From assembly GCA_021819725.1 (NCBI GenBank), contig JAKAQR010000087.1, positions 1-7,986 of the forward strand: a stretch of DNA of 7,986 nt, read 5' to 3'. Under the pieces are notes generated by a model. The model searched no databases and had not been told where the DNA came from. It saw only the letters and a program-made list of their open reading frames with translations. Position numbers and translations under genes: made by a program. This DNA comes from Actinomycetes bacterium. GTDB taxonomy: Bacteria; Actinomycetota; Acidimicrobiia; Acidimicrobiales; Acidimicrobiaceae. This document shows positions 1-6,085 of the stretch, one piece after another; position 1 is the stretch's first letter; every line of letters begins with the position of its first letter.

Positions 1-914
1 ACATCTTGGTTGCGGATTTTGGTTCGGTTCTTACCGCACCGGCAGTCTCACTGGCAGAGGCGCACAAGGTAGTGCTGTTTGATCAGACTGGGACGGGTAT
101 TCCTTTCTTCACGCCACAAAACAAGGACATCGTTTTGTGTGATCTTCCTGAATCTGATATCTGGCCAGACGTACTCGCCCAGTTTTTGATTGCCAAGGGA
201 ATCAAGAAGGTGGCGATCGTCTACGATACGAACGACTTCGATGAGTCGCAGGCAGTCACGCTCAAGAGTAAGCTGCAGGCAGCTGGCATTACACCGCTGG
301 TGTACGAGGGTGTTCCCACGACTACGTCGAGCTACACGACAATCCTCAACTCGGTGGCTGCAAAGCATCCTGACGCGGTGCTCGAGTTTGGCTACCAGCC
401 GAACGACACTGCATTCTTACAGAATGTGCAGTCGTCTGGCCAGCATTTCAAGATGGTCTTTACCGTCTTCCCTGGCCAGCTTCTGAGTCTCTTCCAAAGC
501 CAGGTTGGTACAGCCGGTCTTAAATATACCTACACGTATGGGACCAATCTGTACATCAATTATCCCAAGGTGACCGAGGGCCTCAACTCTGCCCAGTTCA
601 AGTCTCAGTTCTCTGCCGCCTACCCTGGCCAGCTGAATGCTCTTTCGTTGGCTGGCTACAATACTGGCCTGGTAATTCAAGGTTCGCTCAAGAATGCGAA
701 GTCGTTGAGTCAGGCTGCGATTCGCGCGGGGGCACAACAACTTTCGGGCAACCTCACGACGGTTGACGGTAAGTTCCAACTGAACTCAGAGGGTGCCCAG
801 GTTGGGGAGCTCCTGCCGGTGGCTCAGCTGTTCCCGTCGAGCTCGGGGGTTACGCTCCACGCGGTTTATCCCTCTTCGCAGGCGACAGCCAAGGCTGTGT
901 ATCCCGCTCCGTGA
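1..914 (+). CDS. ABC transporter substrate-binding protein, amino acid (HAAT/Liv) type, 5'-truncated
   Basis: This is the C-terminal ~300 residues of an extracytoplasmic type I periplasmic-binding fold protein that delivers ligand to the permeases encoded next. The reading frame is open through the left edge (first full codon at 3). An in-frame TTG at 6 is not the start, because the visible sequence begins mid-domain at the strand ILVADFGSVLTAPAVSLAE, equivalent to the 'gp.gS..t.a....ae...v' region of LivJ/LivK-like proteins. The signal or lipoprotein peptide and about the first 100 residues lie outside. A typical second lobe follows: KGIKKVAIVYD, then YTTILNSVAAKHPDAVLEFGY and the later YNTGLVIQGSLKNA helix. 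The stop is 27 bases before the TTG of the permease gene, so it is co-transcribed. Ligand identity is not visible. Family assignment is sure; an aliphatic amino acid ligand is inferred from family and operon only. Confidence 0.9.
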   Translation, partial: ILVADFGSVLTAPAVSLAEAHKVVLFDQTGTGIPFFTPQNKDIVLCDLPESDIWPDVLAQFLIAKGIKKVAIVYDTNDFDESQAVTLKSKLQAAGITPLVYEGVPTTTSSYTTILNSVAAKHPDAVLEFGYQPNDTAFLQNVQSSGQHFKMVFTVFPGQLLSLFQSQVGTAGLKYTYTYGTNLYINYPKVTEGLNSAQFKSQFSAAYPGQLNALSLAGYNTGLVIQGSLKNAKSLSQAAIRAGAQQLSGNLTTVDGKFQLNSEGAQVGELLPVAQLFPSSSGVTLHAVYPSSQATAKAVYPAP

Positions 915-930
915 TCGTAGAGACATCATT

Positions 931-936
931 GAGGTG
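931..936 (+). promoter_or_regulatory. Ribosome-binding site of the livH-like gene (GAGGTG)
   Basis: GAGGTG lies 5 bases before a TTG codon at 942. No comparable site precedes the in-frame ATG at 978. This is the main argument for starting the permease at 942, although family alignment favours 978. Confidence 0.45.
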
Positions 937-941
937 CCAGC

Positions 942-1868
942 TTGCCCAGCGCTGCTGGCACCGAGCTACCTTGTGTAATGGCGGTGCTCGTGCTCTTTGA
1001 GTTTGCTGTCTTTGGCGGGTTGCTGCTTGGCTTGTATTATGCGATGTTCGCAATGGGTTTGAACGTCGTCTTTGGTGCGCAGAGGATCGTCAATCTCGCG
1101 CATGGTGACCTGGTTGTGCTCGGCGGATATGCGGCATGGGAGCTGTATGAGACCTGGCACATCTCTCCTATTGTCGCGGTCGTTATAGTGTTGCCGTTTG
1201 CCATTGCTCTTGGCTTCTTGGTGCAGCACTTCTTGACTCCCCGATTGATGCGCTCTGCCGACCCCGAGACGTTATCGCTGATCTTGTTCTTTGGTCTATC
1301 TCAGATCATCGAAGCACTGGCCACGATTGTGTTTGGTCCAAATGAGCGCTCGTTGCCAACCAATGCGATCCCAGTGAGCTCGTTACACCTGTTAGGTGAG
1401 TCTTATCCGGGAATATGGTGGGTTTCGGCACTCGTGGCGATTCCGGTGCTTGGGGTTTTCTTGTGGTTGCTGTACAGGACACCATTTGGCCTGAGAGTTC
1501 GAGCGGTGATGTCGTCCGTGACCGAGGCGGCTACGGCCGGCGTCAATGCGAGCCGGGTATCGGGACTGTTCTTTGGCATTGGCTTTGGACTTGCTGTTGT
1601 TGCCGGCACGGTCGGTATCTTCATTTTCGGGGGAGTTTCGCCGACAGCTGGTGTCGCTCTCACCATCACCGCGTTCGCCATTATCGTCTTCGGCTCGCTT
1701 GGCAACCCTTGGGGAACGATTGTCGCGGCAATTATCTTTGGTGTCGTCACCCAGTTGGCTCAGGTATACCTACCCAGCTGGTCCAACCTAGTTCCCTATG
1801 CATTGGTTATCTTAACGATGCTGTTACGTCCTCAGGGACTGCTTGGACGGAGGCAACGTGTTGCTTAA
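942..1868 (+). CDS. livH: Branched-chain amino acid-type ABC transporter permease, LivH-like
   Basis: Integral membrane subunit of a HAAT-type importer that forms half of the transmembrane channel with the next gene's product. From Met13 the sequence matches the LivH start: GGLLLGLYYAMFAMGLNVVFG, then the hallmark RIVNLAHGDLVVLGGYAAW. Hydrophobic segments run throughout. The cytoplasmic EAA-like loop that contacts the ATPases is seen as RAVMSSVTEAATAGVNASRV, followed by FGSLGNPWGTIVAAIIFG and a C-terminal LRPQGLLG. Its length (about 296-308 residues) is normal. Two starts are possible. TTG at 942 has a GAGGTG site 5 bases upstream and adds 12 polar residues. ATG at 978 has no clear site but fits the family N terminus exactly. 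The 3' end overlaps the next gene by 11 bases. The family is certain; the substrate is unknown. Confidence 0.92.
   Translation: MPSAAGTELPCVMAVLVLFEFAVFGGLLLGLYYAMFAMGLNVVFGAQRIVNLAHGDLVVLGGYAAWELYETWHISPIVAVVIVLPFAIALGFLVQHFLTPRLMRSADPETLSLILFFGLSQIIEALATIVFGPNERSLPTNAIPVSSLHLLGESYPGIWWVSALVAIPVLGVFLWLLYRTPFGLRVRAVMSSVTEAATAGVNASRVSGLFFGIGFGLAVVAGTVGIFIFGGVSPTAGVALTITAFAIIVFGSLGNPWGTIVAAIIFGVVTQLAQVYLPSWSNLVPYALVILTMLLRPQGLLGRRQRVA
1849..1853 (+). promoter_or_regulatory. Ribosome-binding site of the livM-like gene (GGAGG)
   Basis: GGAGG sits inside the end of the livH-like gene, 4 bases before GTG at 1858 and 7 before an adjacent in-frame TTG at 1861. It rules out the longer TTG start at 1843, which lies upstream of the site. 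GTG1858 and TTG1861 differ by one residue and cannot be separated by eye. Confidence 0.6.
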
Positions 1869-2856
1869 GTTTCGCGACCAGCGGCAAAATCCTTCTGAGG
1901 ACCTGAAGGGGCAGAGTCGATGGCGACGGGCGGCCTCTCCTTGGGTGGCGGCAGCGATTCCGGTGTTGATCTTCCTTGTGGCGGTTCATGTCTATTCGAA
2001 TGAGCTCCTGTTGGTCGACATGGCAATCTATATTGCCTTGGCTCAGGGTATCAATATCATCTATGGGTTTACGGGCTACCTCCCCTTTGGCTACTTCGGC
2101 TTTTTCGGGGTAGGGGCCTACGTTGCGGGTTATGGGATTATCCACTGGGGTCTTTCGGGTCCTGTTGCGGTGCTCGTCGGCGGGGTTGGTGGTGCACTTG
2201 CTGGTGCGATTCTGTTACCGCTGTTTCGCTTGCGAGGTGCGTACTTCGCATTGACAACGCTGGCAGCTGGCGAGGCGTTCTATGCTATCGTCTCGAACCC
2301 CTCGCTCACCAGTATTACGAATGGCCCATATGGGCTGAATCTGGCCACGGCCTATTCATCTGGTTGGTCTTTTGGCATGGCGGTTGGACTTGCTGGGGTG
2401 GCGATTCTTGTTGCTGCACTCATCAAGCGGTCCCGCTATGGCATGACCCTGAAGGCCATCAAGGATGATCCGTATTCTGCCGCGATGGCTGGCATTAACG
2501 TCGCTCGGGATCGGTTTTATGCGTGGCTGATAGCGGCTGCTATCGCGGGAGTTGGTGGCGCGATCTACGGATGGGCGATCAGCGTGTTTTACCCTCAGGA
2601 TGTCTTCGACGTAACGGTTTCAGTTTTTGCTATCGTCTTTGCACTGTTTGGAGGCATTGGGAGTATCTGGGGGCCAACCATCGGAGCAGCGCTTCTTTAC
2701 GCGATCTACAACGTGGTTGGCGTGTCGAATCCACAGTATTTCCAGCTCATCTACGGCCTGATTATTGTGTTGTTGGTACTGTTCGCACCCCGAGGACTTG
2801 CGGGATTGATGGCCTCGATAAGAGAGCGTCGTCTGTTTGGAGGTGGTGCTCGGTGA
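1858..2856 (+). CDS. livM: Branched-chain amino acid-type ABC transporter permease, LivM-like
   Basis: Second channel subunit of the importer. It has a basic, polar N-terminal tail of about 30 residues followed by multiple membrane spans. LivM hallmarks are ALAQGINIIYGFTGYLPFGY with FFGVGAY behind it (family: l.Gy.Gq.slG...ffGiGAY) and LRGAYFALTTLAAGEAF. The EAA-like coupling loop reads LKAIKDDPYSAAMAGINVAR, and FGGIGSIWGPTIGAALL and LFAPRGLAGL complete the C terminus. At 332 residues it is typical. The start GTG1858 is preferred over TTG1843 because of the GGAGG at 1849. It overlaps the upstream gene by 11 bases and shares GTGA with the downstream ATPase gene, so all three are translationally coupled. 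Family certain; transported compound not deducible. Confidence 0.92.
   Translation: MLLKFRDQRQNPSEDLKGQSRWRRAASPWVAAAIPVLIFLVAVHVYSNELLLVDMAIYIALAQGINIIYGFTGYLPFGYFGFFGVGAYVAGYGIIHWGLSGPVAVLVGGVGGALAGAILLPLFRLRGAYFALTTLAAGEAFYAIVSNPSLTSITNGPYGLNLATAYSSGWSFGMAVGLAGVAILVAALIKRSRYGMTLKAIKDDPYSAAMAGINVARDRFYAWLIAAAIAGVGGAIYGWAISVFYPQDVFDVTVSVFAIVFALFGGIGSIWGPTIGAALLYAIYNVVGVSNPQYFQLIYGLIIVLLVLFAPRGLAGLMASIRERRLFGGGAR
2839..2844 (+). promoter_or_regulatory. Ribosome-binding site of the livG-like gene (GGAGGT)
   Basis: GGAGGT lies 8 bases before GTG at 2853 inside the end of the livM-like gene. It fixes the ATPase start at 2853, although the frame stays open much further upstream (to 2523) inside the livM-like gene. 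Confidence 0.75.
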
Positions 2857-3596
2857 TCGACCAGGGCGTAGAGCGCGTCGGGGAGCCGTTGCTAGCCGTT
2901 CAAGGGCTGGTCACACGGTTTGGTAAATTTCGGGCCCTCGATGGGGTGTCGCTCACAATCGGCGAAGGCGAGTCGGTCGGTCTGGTAGGTCCCAACGGAT
3001 CGGGAAAGACGACGTTGGTCAATACGGTGTGTGGTCTCTATCCAGCCAGTGAAGGGAGCATCAGTTTTGCCGGGGTTGAGATCACTGGCAAAAGACCTGA
3101 CCGGGTGGCGGCTGCAGGGATTAATCGCACGTTTCAGATTCCCAAGCCCTTCTTCAGCCTTTCGGTCCGGGAGAATGTGGAGGTCGCCGCTCACCACGCG
3201 CGACAGCCACACAGGGTCGAGGAGGTCCTTGAGCGGACTGCACTGCTCGCTGTCGCGAATCACACAGTGGACACGTTGACGGCGGCACAGCAGAAGCGGT
3301 TGGATTTGGCTCGTGCACTGGCAATGTCGCCAAGGCTACTATTTATCGATGAATTGGCTGCGGGTCTTTCTCCCAACGAGCTGCAGGAGGTAGCGGTAAT
3401 GCTGCGCAGTCTCGTCGACGAAGGCATGGCCCTCGTCGTCGTGGAGCATCTTATGGGGTTCTTGGAACAGGTTGTCCACGAGGTCTTTGTGCTGACCGCA
3501 GGCCGGATCGTGTTTCAAGGTGAACTTCGTGATGCACTAGCAGATGACACGGTCCAGGAGGTATTTCTTGGGAGGACCGACAGTGCTCACAGTTGA
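2853..3596 (+). CDS. livG: HAAT-type ABC transporter ATP-binding protein, LivG-like, with atypical signature motif
   Basis: Cytoplasmic ATPase subunit, 247 residues from GTG2853. The stop of the livM-like gene overlaps it (GTGA). Walker A is GPNGSGKT (46-53), the Q-loop is NRTFQIPKPF (Q95), and Walker B is LLFIDE (162-167, catalytic Glu167). The H-loop is VVVEHLM (His199). FSLSVRENV is typical of the LivG branch. The signature is odd: LTAAQQKRLDLARAL (142 on) replaces the usual LS-x-GQ, and Walker B is followed by DELAAGL instead of DEPAAGL. From recollection, some LivG-like subgroups have LP/LT-x-x-x-RKRLE and DEV/DEL, so this is probably a subfamily trait. Catalytic residues are intact, so the gene looks functional. 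The 3' end overlaps livF by 14 bases. Confidence 0.92.
   Translation: MIDQGVERVGEPLLAVQGLVTRFGKFRALDGVSLTIGEGESVGLVGPNGSGKTTLVNTVCGLYPASEGSISFAGVEITGKRPDRVAAAGINRTFQIPKPFFSLSVRENVEVAAHHARQPHRVEEVLERTALLAVANHTVDTLTAAQQKRLDLARALAMSPRLLFIDELAAGLSPNELQEVAVMLRSLVDEGMALVVVEHLMGFLEQVVHEVFVLTAGRIVFQGELRDALADDTVQEVFLGRTDSAHS
3571..3575 (+). promoter_or_regulatory. Ribosome-binding site of the livF-like gene (GGAGG)
   Basis: GGAGG lies 7 bases before GTG at 3583, within the end of the livG-like gene. It selects GTG3583 over an upstream ATG at 3544, which would add 13 residues not found in the LivF family. Confidence 0.75.
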
Positions 3597-4278
3597 GCAT
3601 CTTGAGTCCGGATATGGCCGTATGCAGATCCTCTGGGGTGTGGAGCTCGCCGTAGCGGAGCGTGAAGTTCACGTGCTCTTGGGCGCGAACGGGGCCGGGA
3701 AGTCGACGTTTTTCAAGGTCTTGGTCGGGCTGTTGCCCGCCTGGTCTGGTGGCGTTCGGATTCATGATCGCGATATCACTTCGTTGTCGGCACGCGAACG
3801 GGTGAAGCTGGGATTGGGCTACACCAGCGAGACGGGCATCTTCCCAGACCTGACTGTCGATGATAACCTGCGTATTAGCGCGTTGGCGTTACCATCCGTT
3901 GATCGAAAAGAGGCGATTGAAGCCGCCTATGGCCGTTTCGAAGAGCTCAAGAGTCGGCGTCATGATTTGGCCGGCGGTCTATCCGGAGGACAGAGAAAGC
4001 TTGTTGCTATCGCTCGGGCGCTCGTGGTCAAGCCGGCCGTTCTGCTGATGGATGAGCCATCGTCTGGGCTCTCACCACGGTACGTTACAGAGGTAGTGGA
4101 ACGGTTGAGTGAATTGCGAGGAACGACGACTCTGGTCGTTGCAGAGCAGAATGTGTCGTTTCTCGATATTGCGGATTCAGTCTCGGTGCTCGAGGGGGGT
4201 CGGATCAAGTTTTCGGGATCCAAGGGCGCCTTCAGCAACAATGAGGCTCTGCGCAATGCCTTCTTTGGGCTTGAGTGA
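3583..4278 (+). CDS. livF: HAAT-type ABC transporter ATP-binding protein, LivF-like
   Basis: Second cytoplasmic ATPase, 231 residues, expected to pair with the LivG-like protein to power uptake. Walker A is GANGAGKS (34-41). The region YTSETGIFPDLTVDDNL (80-96) corresponds to the LivF-type Q-loop block (family: vpE.r.iFp.LTV.eNL). The signature is canonical, LSGGQRKLVAIARAL (133-147). Walker B is VLLMDEPSSGLSP with Glu158. The H-loop position reads VAEQN, the glutamine being normal for LivF. The length is typical. The start GTG3583 is chosen for its GGAGG at 3571 and because VLTVEHLESGYG is the usual N terminus. It ends the operon and overlaps the livG-like gene by 14 bases. A stem-loop follows 15 bases after the stop. 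Confidence 0.93.
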   Translation: MLTVEHLESGYGRMQILWGVELAVAEREVHVLLGANGAGKSTFFKVLVGLLPAWSGGVRIHDRDITSLSARERVKLGLGYTSETGIFPDLTVDDNLRISALALPSVDRKEAIEAAYGRFEELKSRRHDLAGGLSGGQRKLVAIARALVVKPAVLLMDEPSSGLSPRYVTEVVERLSELRGTTTLVVAEQNVSFLDIADSVSVLEGGRIKFSGSKGAFSNNEALRNAFFGLE

Positions 4279-4293
4279 ATATGATTCGAGGGG

Positions 4294-4337
4294 AGTTCAG
4301 CCGCTGTACTGTGGGTACATACGCGGGTTGGCTGACT
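4294..4337 (+). terminator. Candidate operon-end stem-loop behind livF
   Basis: The arms AGTTCAGCC (4294-4302) and GGCTGACT (4330-4337) pair over 8 bases with one bulged T. Inside the loop, TGTAC (4305-4309) and GTACA (4315-4319) form a second 5-bp hairpin. The structure begins 15 bases after the livF stop, where an operon end is expected. There is no T-run, so it would be an atypical terminator or a 3' end-protecting structure. Confidence 0.35.
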
Positions 4338-5139
4338 GTGCTAGCTTTCATCGAGAGGTTCATTGTCGAAGGACGCAGCCGCATCGTCGACGAAACGACA
4401 AGCTCATGCTTGATCCCCACGTACCTCGAGATCTGGCATTCGGCCGCCACTCCCGCAGCAACTGAGTTGAGGAGTTTAGGTCGATTGGTATCCGCATCGC
4501 TTTGATGCGTCGCGCAAGCCTGATTACCCCAACCTTTGGTTCAGCGTTGCGTTTGACTCGCGAACAGGCGGGTCCTGCACCGTCTCAGGACACAACGGCC
4601 AATGATGCTACTGCGGCCGCTCCATGCCACCAAGGACGAGCTGTGGTCTCGTATGGTTGGTTCACATGTCGCGGGCCAACACCAGATGGTAGTCAACGGA
4701 CCGTATCTTCGATGACCCGCGAGCATGCCTCCCAGATCGTGCTACCATGGGCGGGCCATTGGTTCCGGATCAGGCTAGCTGCTGGGAGCGATGCCACAAC
4801 GTGAGGTGGGGAGATGCTCTGCTGCCGACAAAGAGTTTCGTGCCGGACTAAGGTCCGTGTTGAGCCAGTCGATAAGTACCGGGTCGTCAGTCTCGAATAG
4901 CTCTACGAGTGAGCGGGGTCGAACGGTTGGCGCGAGTCCACGATGTCTACTGGTCGGCTGATTTGGACTACGTAGCGTCGGCACTACTGATGGGATGGCT
5001 GATTAAATCTTGTTCTTGTCTCGCATTGCCGCAGCAGGTCGACTCTCTTCCACGAGGTGCACCAGCATCGCTTCGCTTGTGAGAGCGATGGTACCGCGCA
5101 GACGGCAGCTCATCCAACATCCCGATTAAGGTCACCACC
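4338..5139. other. Long gene-poor stretch
   Basis: About 800 bases without a gene I can support. Short open frames exist on both strands (for example 4502-4804 +, 4775-4984 -, and a 37-codon + frame from 4602 to 4715), but none shows a recognisable domain. I saw no tRNA, rRNA or transposase motif. The heptamer CATCGCT or its complement occurs at 4495-4501, 4787-4793, 5066-5072 and 5084-5090, and a 6-bp hairpin (CGCATC/GATGCG) lies at 4493-4509. The stretch could hold decayed genes, a small RNA, or the leader of the membrane-protein genes. Confidence 0.5.
5066..5090. repeat. Inverted repeat CATCGCT/AGCGATG upstream of the membrane genes
   Basis: Perfect 7-base arms (5066-5072 and 5084-5090) with an 11-base spacer lie 50 bases before the ATG at 5140. 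The position suits an operator or leader hairpin for the membrane gene pair, but no promoter was convincingly placed beside it. Confidence 0.35.
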
Positions 5140-5685
5140 ATGGGGCGCCGCGGTTTGAGCCACCCACGGAGAGGTAATAACCGGGGGTGGCGGTTTGGGT
5201 ATATTGCAGTGCCGATCGGCTTGGGCTTCGCTTGGTGGGAGGGGTATCACCCGTGGCCAAGCCTGGCTGCCCATGTAAGTATTCTCACCGTGATTGTGAT
5301 CATGATCAGCCTGGCTGCAATCATGGGCCGCGGACGGCAAGTCTATTCGTCTCACGCCTGGCTATGTAGGGTCGTTGCCGGCCTGCGACATCCCCTTCAA
5401 CGCTCGTTCGTGTTCTTGGTGGGCTCTCTGATCTGGGTAGCCTTCGTCATGGCGATCGTGGGTTGGGATTTGTTGAGCTTCTTGCGAGAGGTACCGGCAC
5501 TTCCGACACTGAGCTATCTCATTGGAAGGGTGACTCGTTTTGCCGCAGGGCGTTCGATCCTGGTTGCATTGTGGTTGGCACTTGGAGGGTTTCTCGCGCT
5601 TGCCCGTCGTTCCAGCGAGCACGAACGGGCCGGGTTTCGATCTTGGATCCCCGGGGCGAACCGAGACGCTGGTCGAACATCATGA
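5140..5685 (+). CDS. Small polytopic membrane protein of unknown function
   Basis: I do not recognise the whole protein. It has 181 residues with a strongly basic start (MGRRGLSHPRRGNNRGWR) and four likely membrane spans, roughly 18-34, 44-63, 89-114 and 138-156, with basic loops between them. WWEGYHPWPSL follows the first span. The tail (157-181) is polar and charged. The C-terminal half (about 92-156) has the same LPTL, 12 residues, GR-x-IL, W, G arrangement as the protein encoded next, suggesting both carry one duplicated unit. ATG5140 has AAGGT at 5128-5132, 7 bases upstream. The stop shares ATGA with the following start, so the two are translationally coupled and probably work together in the membrane. 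Coding is supported by the hydrophobic pattern and the coupling; function is unknown. Confidence 0.75.
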   Translation: MGRRGLSHPRRGNNRGWRFGYIAVPIGLGFAWWEGYHPWPSLAAHVSILTVIVIMISLAAIMGRGRQVYSSHAWLCRVVAGLRHPLQRSFVFLVGSLIWVAFVMAIVGWDLLSFLREVPALPTLSYLIGRVTRFAAGRSILVALWLALGGFLALARRSSEHERAGFRSWIPGANRDAGRTS

Positions 5686-5879
5686 ACCTCGGGCAACTGG
5701 TTTGGAGTATTCTGGCAGCGGCCTTGGCCATCTGGATCCTGGTGACTCAGTTCTCCGCCAATCGACTGCCCACGCTGCAGTCGATAGGTCTTGGCTTTCT
5801 CGGGTCATGGCTCGGGCGTGCAATCTTGCTTGCAGGGTGGGCGGAGATGGGATGGCATCTGTTCTGCCAACATCCTTAG
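5682..5879 (+). CDS. 65-residue membrane protein, DUF6186-like
   Basis: Two membrane spans (about 5-22 and 42-60) flank the motif RLPTL (28-32) and a LGRAILLAGWAEMGWHLF block. From memory, that block resembles the short actinobacterial DUF6186-type proteins (PT...lg...R..r...l.gW.wlGwHff). This is a family of unknown function. Start ATG5682 overlaps the previous stop as ATGA, giving translational coupling. No separate strong ribosome-binding site is obvious, which fits re-initiation. The protein is nearly all membrane and loop, without catalytic residues, so a structural or partner role is more likely than an enzyme. The family name is tentative; that it is a real gene is well supported by the overlap and motif. 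Confidence 0.7.
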   Translation: MNLGQLVWSILAAALAIWILVTQFSANRLPTLQSIGLGFLGSWLGRAILLAGWAEMGWHLFCQHP

Positions 5880-6085
5880 GCCGAAGTTACCCCTGGATCC
5901 ATCCGTTGAGGCGTTCTACCTGGACTTATTCCAAAAGCCCTGCCTACTGTAGGTATGTAGAAGGGGCGCCCACCTGGGGTGGGATACTTCGAGAGGGGGA
6001 ACTTCGGCTTAGGGGAGCTATGCCGTTCCGACATACCGGTCGACCGCAGCCAAGCCGAGCATTATATCCCCGTTTGGCCAGGGTG
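5880..6085. other. Spacer between convergent genes, with a small G/C-rich hairpin
   Basis: This 206-base spacer separates the ends of the membrane pair (+) and the PLP enzyme (-). It holds the dyad CCTAC-T-GTAGG (5943-5953) and the hairpin CCCACC-TGG-GGTGGG (5969-5983), the latter flanked by GAAG/CTTC that can extend it. Either strand lacks a T-run, so a shared terminator role is only possible. Confidence 0.3.

Noticed and set aside
6..8. TTG as start of the binding protein
   Set aside because: The frame is open to the window edge and the sequence starts mid-domain without a signal peptide. The true start lies outside.
1415..1906. 163-codon + frame inside the livH-like gene
   Set aside because: It is an off-frame reading of the LivH-like coding sequence, Trp/Cys/Arg-rich with no motif.
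4502..4804. 100-codon + frame in the gene-poor stretch
   Set aside because: It has no recognisable motif, a low-complexity Ala/Thr/Arg composition, and only a weak TTG start without a well-spaced ribosome-binding site.
4775..4984. 69-codon minus-strand frame with GTG start
   Set aside because: The middle looks protein-like, but there is no family match I recognise, so it is listed only as a possible remnant.
4963..4991. TTGGAC / TACTGA as a possible promoter of the membrane genes
   Set aside because: The -10 match is poor and it lies about 150 bases from the start, so it is not distinguishable from chance.
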